Part shown: in pieces, positions 62,933 to 64,000 of the stretch
How the letters are laid out: each line of letters starts with the position of its first letter
Numbering within the stretch: position 1 is the first letter of the stretch
Source: AP-15 sp963702685
GTDB lineage: Bacteria > Pseudomonadota > Alphaproteobacteria > ATCC43930 > CGMCC-115725
Reading direction: 5' to 3'
NCBI GenBank assembly: GCA_963702685.1
Contig: CAVPDQ010000009.1
Span: forward strand, 372,001-436,000
Length of the DNA: 64,000 nt
Program-made: the position numbers and the translations under genes
The notes under the pieces: model-generated
Databases searched by the model: none
What the model saw: the letters and a program-made list of their open reading frames with translations, nothing else
Told to the model about the DNA's origin: nothing

Positions 62933-64000
62933 TTATGCCCGGAGCGCCATTGGTGCGGTGGCCGGGTCGGCTTCTTCACGAGCCGGAAACAACAGCTCTT
63001 CGTACACGTCGATGGTGCGCGAGCACATCGCTTCGCGGGTGAAATTGGCGGCGATGTGGGCGATGGCGCGCCGCGCCCATTGGGTGCGCTCCTCGAGGCC
63101 GAGCGCGAGGCCGGCGCCGATCGCTGCGGCAAGGGCGGCGGGGTCGCCCGGCGGGGTGAGCCAGCCGGTCACACCCGGCACCACCGTCTCGCGGCTGCCG
63201 CCATGGTCGGTGGCGACGACCGGCCGGCCCATCGCCTGCGCCTCGGCGGCGATCCGGCCAAACCCTTCGGGGCTGGTCGAGGCCGAGACGACGACATCGG
63301 CGAGCATGTAGGCGGCCGGCATGTCGCGGCAGCCATCGACGATGCGGAGCTGGGCCCCGAGCTGGTGGCGCTCGATCGCCGCCTCGATCTCGCGGCGATA
63401 CCCGTGGTGCTGCTCGGCCCCGACAAGGACGGCGCAAATGTCGCGGCGGCCGAGGATGGCGATCGCGGCGACAAAATCGAGCCCGCCCTTCCACCGGGCC
63501 AGCCGGCCCGGCAGCAGCACCACCGGCGCTCCGTCGGGCAGCCGCCATTCCGTGGCGAGGGTTGCGACGCGTTGCCCGCCGACCCGCTGCGGGTCGAAGA
63601 TTTCGAGATCGACGCCGCGCGGGATCGTGCGCAGCCGGTCGGCGCCGACGCCGTAGACGCGCGTCGCGTGCTCGGCGACAAATTCGGAGATCGCGATGAC
63701 CCGCTCGCCGCGGGCCATCACCGAATTGTACCGCCGCTTCAACGCCGAGCCGGCGCCATAGGCGTTGTGAAAGGTGGTGACGAAATGCCGCCCGGCCGCT
63801 TGCGCCGCCGATTGAGCGCTCCAGGCCGGGGCGCGGCTGCGGGCATGGACGATATCGATGCCGAGGCGCCGGATCGCCCGATAGAGCGCCCGCCGGTTGC
63901 GCCACATGACAAAGGGGTTTTTCGCGGCGAGCGGCATCCTCAGATGAGTGGCGCCGGCGCGGGCGAGGTCGCGCTCCAGCGGGCCGCCGGCCGAGGCGAC
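62933..64000 (-). CDS. Group 1 glycosyltransferase (GT4-like), cut by the window edge
   Basis: The visible 355 or so residues begin beyond the right edge (ASAGGPLERDLARAGATHLR is in frame at the border). The acceptor-side fold includes DIVHARSRAPAWSAQ and FVTTFHNAYGAG. The donor-side fold has VVLLPGRLARWKGGLDFVAA and the E-x7-E region SPEGFGRIAAEAQAMGRPVV. It transfers a sugar to an envelope or lipopolysaccharide precursor, by family knowledge. The N-terminal 20-30 residues are missing. Confidence 0.88.
   Translation of the reverse strand, partial: VASAGGPLERDLARAGATHLRMPLAAKNPFVMWRNRRALYRAIRRLGIDIVHARSRAPAWSAQSAAQAAGRHFVTTFHNAYGAGSALKRRYNSVMARGERVIAISEFVAEHATRVYGVGADRLRTIPRGVDLEIFDPQRVGGQRVATLATEWRLPDGAPVVLLPGRLARWKGGLDFVAAIAILGRRDICAVLVGAEQHHGYRREIEAAIERHQLGAQLRIVDGCRDMPAAYMLADVVVSASTSPEGFGRIAAEAQAMGRPVVATDHGGSRETVVPGVTGWLTPPGDPAALAAAIGAGLALGLEERTQWARRAIAHIAANFTREAMCSRTIDVYEELLFPAREEADPATAPMALRA

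Overview
The window is GC-rich DNA (visibly about two-thirds G+C) with dense, mostly short-spaced genes. The core gene orders are alphaproteobacterial: rpsF-rpsR-DUF2232-rplI, fabD-fabG-acpP-fabF-mltG-yicC, thrB-rnhA, infC and thrS. The many CoA-transferase, thiolase, GMC oxidoreductase and CheB/CheR-HWE kinase genes suggest a metabolically versatile environmental alphaproteobacterium, perhaps of the Rhodospirillales. The order-level guess is weak. I see no tRNA, rRNA, CRISPR array or complete transposon.

Layout. 0-5 kb: a 2-oxoacid:ferredoxin oxidoreductase set (FAD/4Fe-4S electron-transfer subunit, alpha, beta). 5-8 kb: a large repetitive beta-strand exoprotein. 8-12.8 kb, minus strand: an exported set with a HAD phosphatase, a small secreted protein, a Tat arylsulfatase, an outer-membrane protein and an AraC remnant. 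13-21 kb: MscS-type channel, a 4-TM protein, a CaiB-type CoA transferase, class II aldolase, cell-wall amidase and an AcuI-like reductase. 21.5-29 kb: an accessory island of exported proteins (RTX-like, tandem-motif, two paralogues of an uncharacterised WW/GKHT family, a PEP-CTERM protein and an unknown), beside a divergent LuxR-type regulator. A 20-bp perfect palindrome lies between the regulator and the island. 30-33 kb: a VapBC locus whose toxin is split by a MITE-like element, a thiolase, a cupin and PyrC. 34-41 kb: a CheB/CheR/PAS/HWE kinase with its receiver protein, a TDT transporter, an HpaB-type hydroxylase and a solute-binding protein. 41.5-57 kb: housekeeping genes. 57-61.3 kb: an OprB-type porin, a beta-propeller protein and an EfeB-type peroxidase behind matching 15-bp palindromes, apparently an iron-responsive unit. 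61.3-64 kb: a GMC oxidoreductase and a glycosyltransferase cut by the right edge.

Two general points. First, I count 14 single-base frame breaks, many in G/C homopolymers. All lie between 3.5 and 32 kb and none in 32-64 kb. They may be uneven assembly quality or real decay of accessory genes, and each affected entry says where the break is. Second, the secreted-protein island is the least explained part. A two-part Cys-rich C-terminal cassette (GDGxCE..RGES..ECPPQC then CGDGxAQTGETSxNCPGDV) recurs there, with duplicated upstream regions. Other noteworthy items are a likely AUA start for infC and a terminator-like hairpin in the thrS leader.
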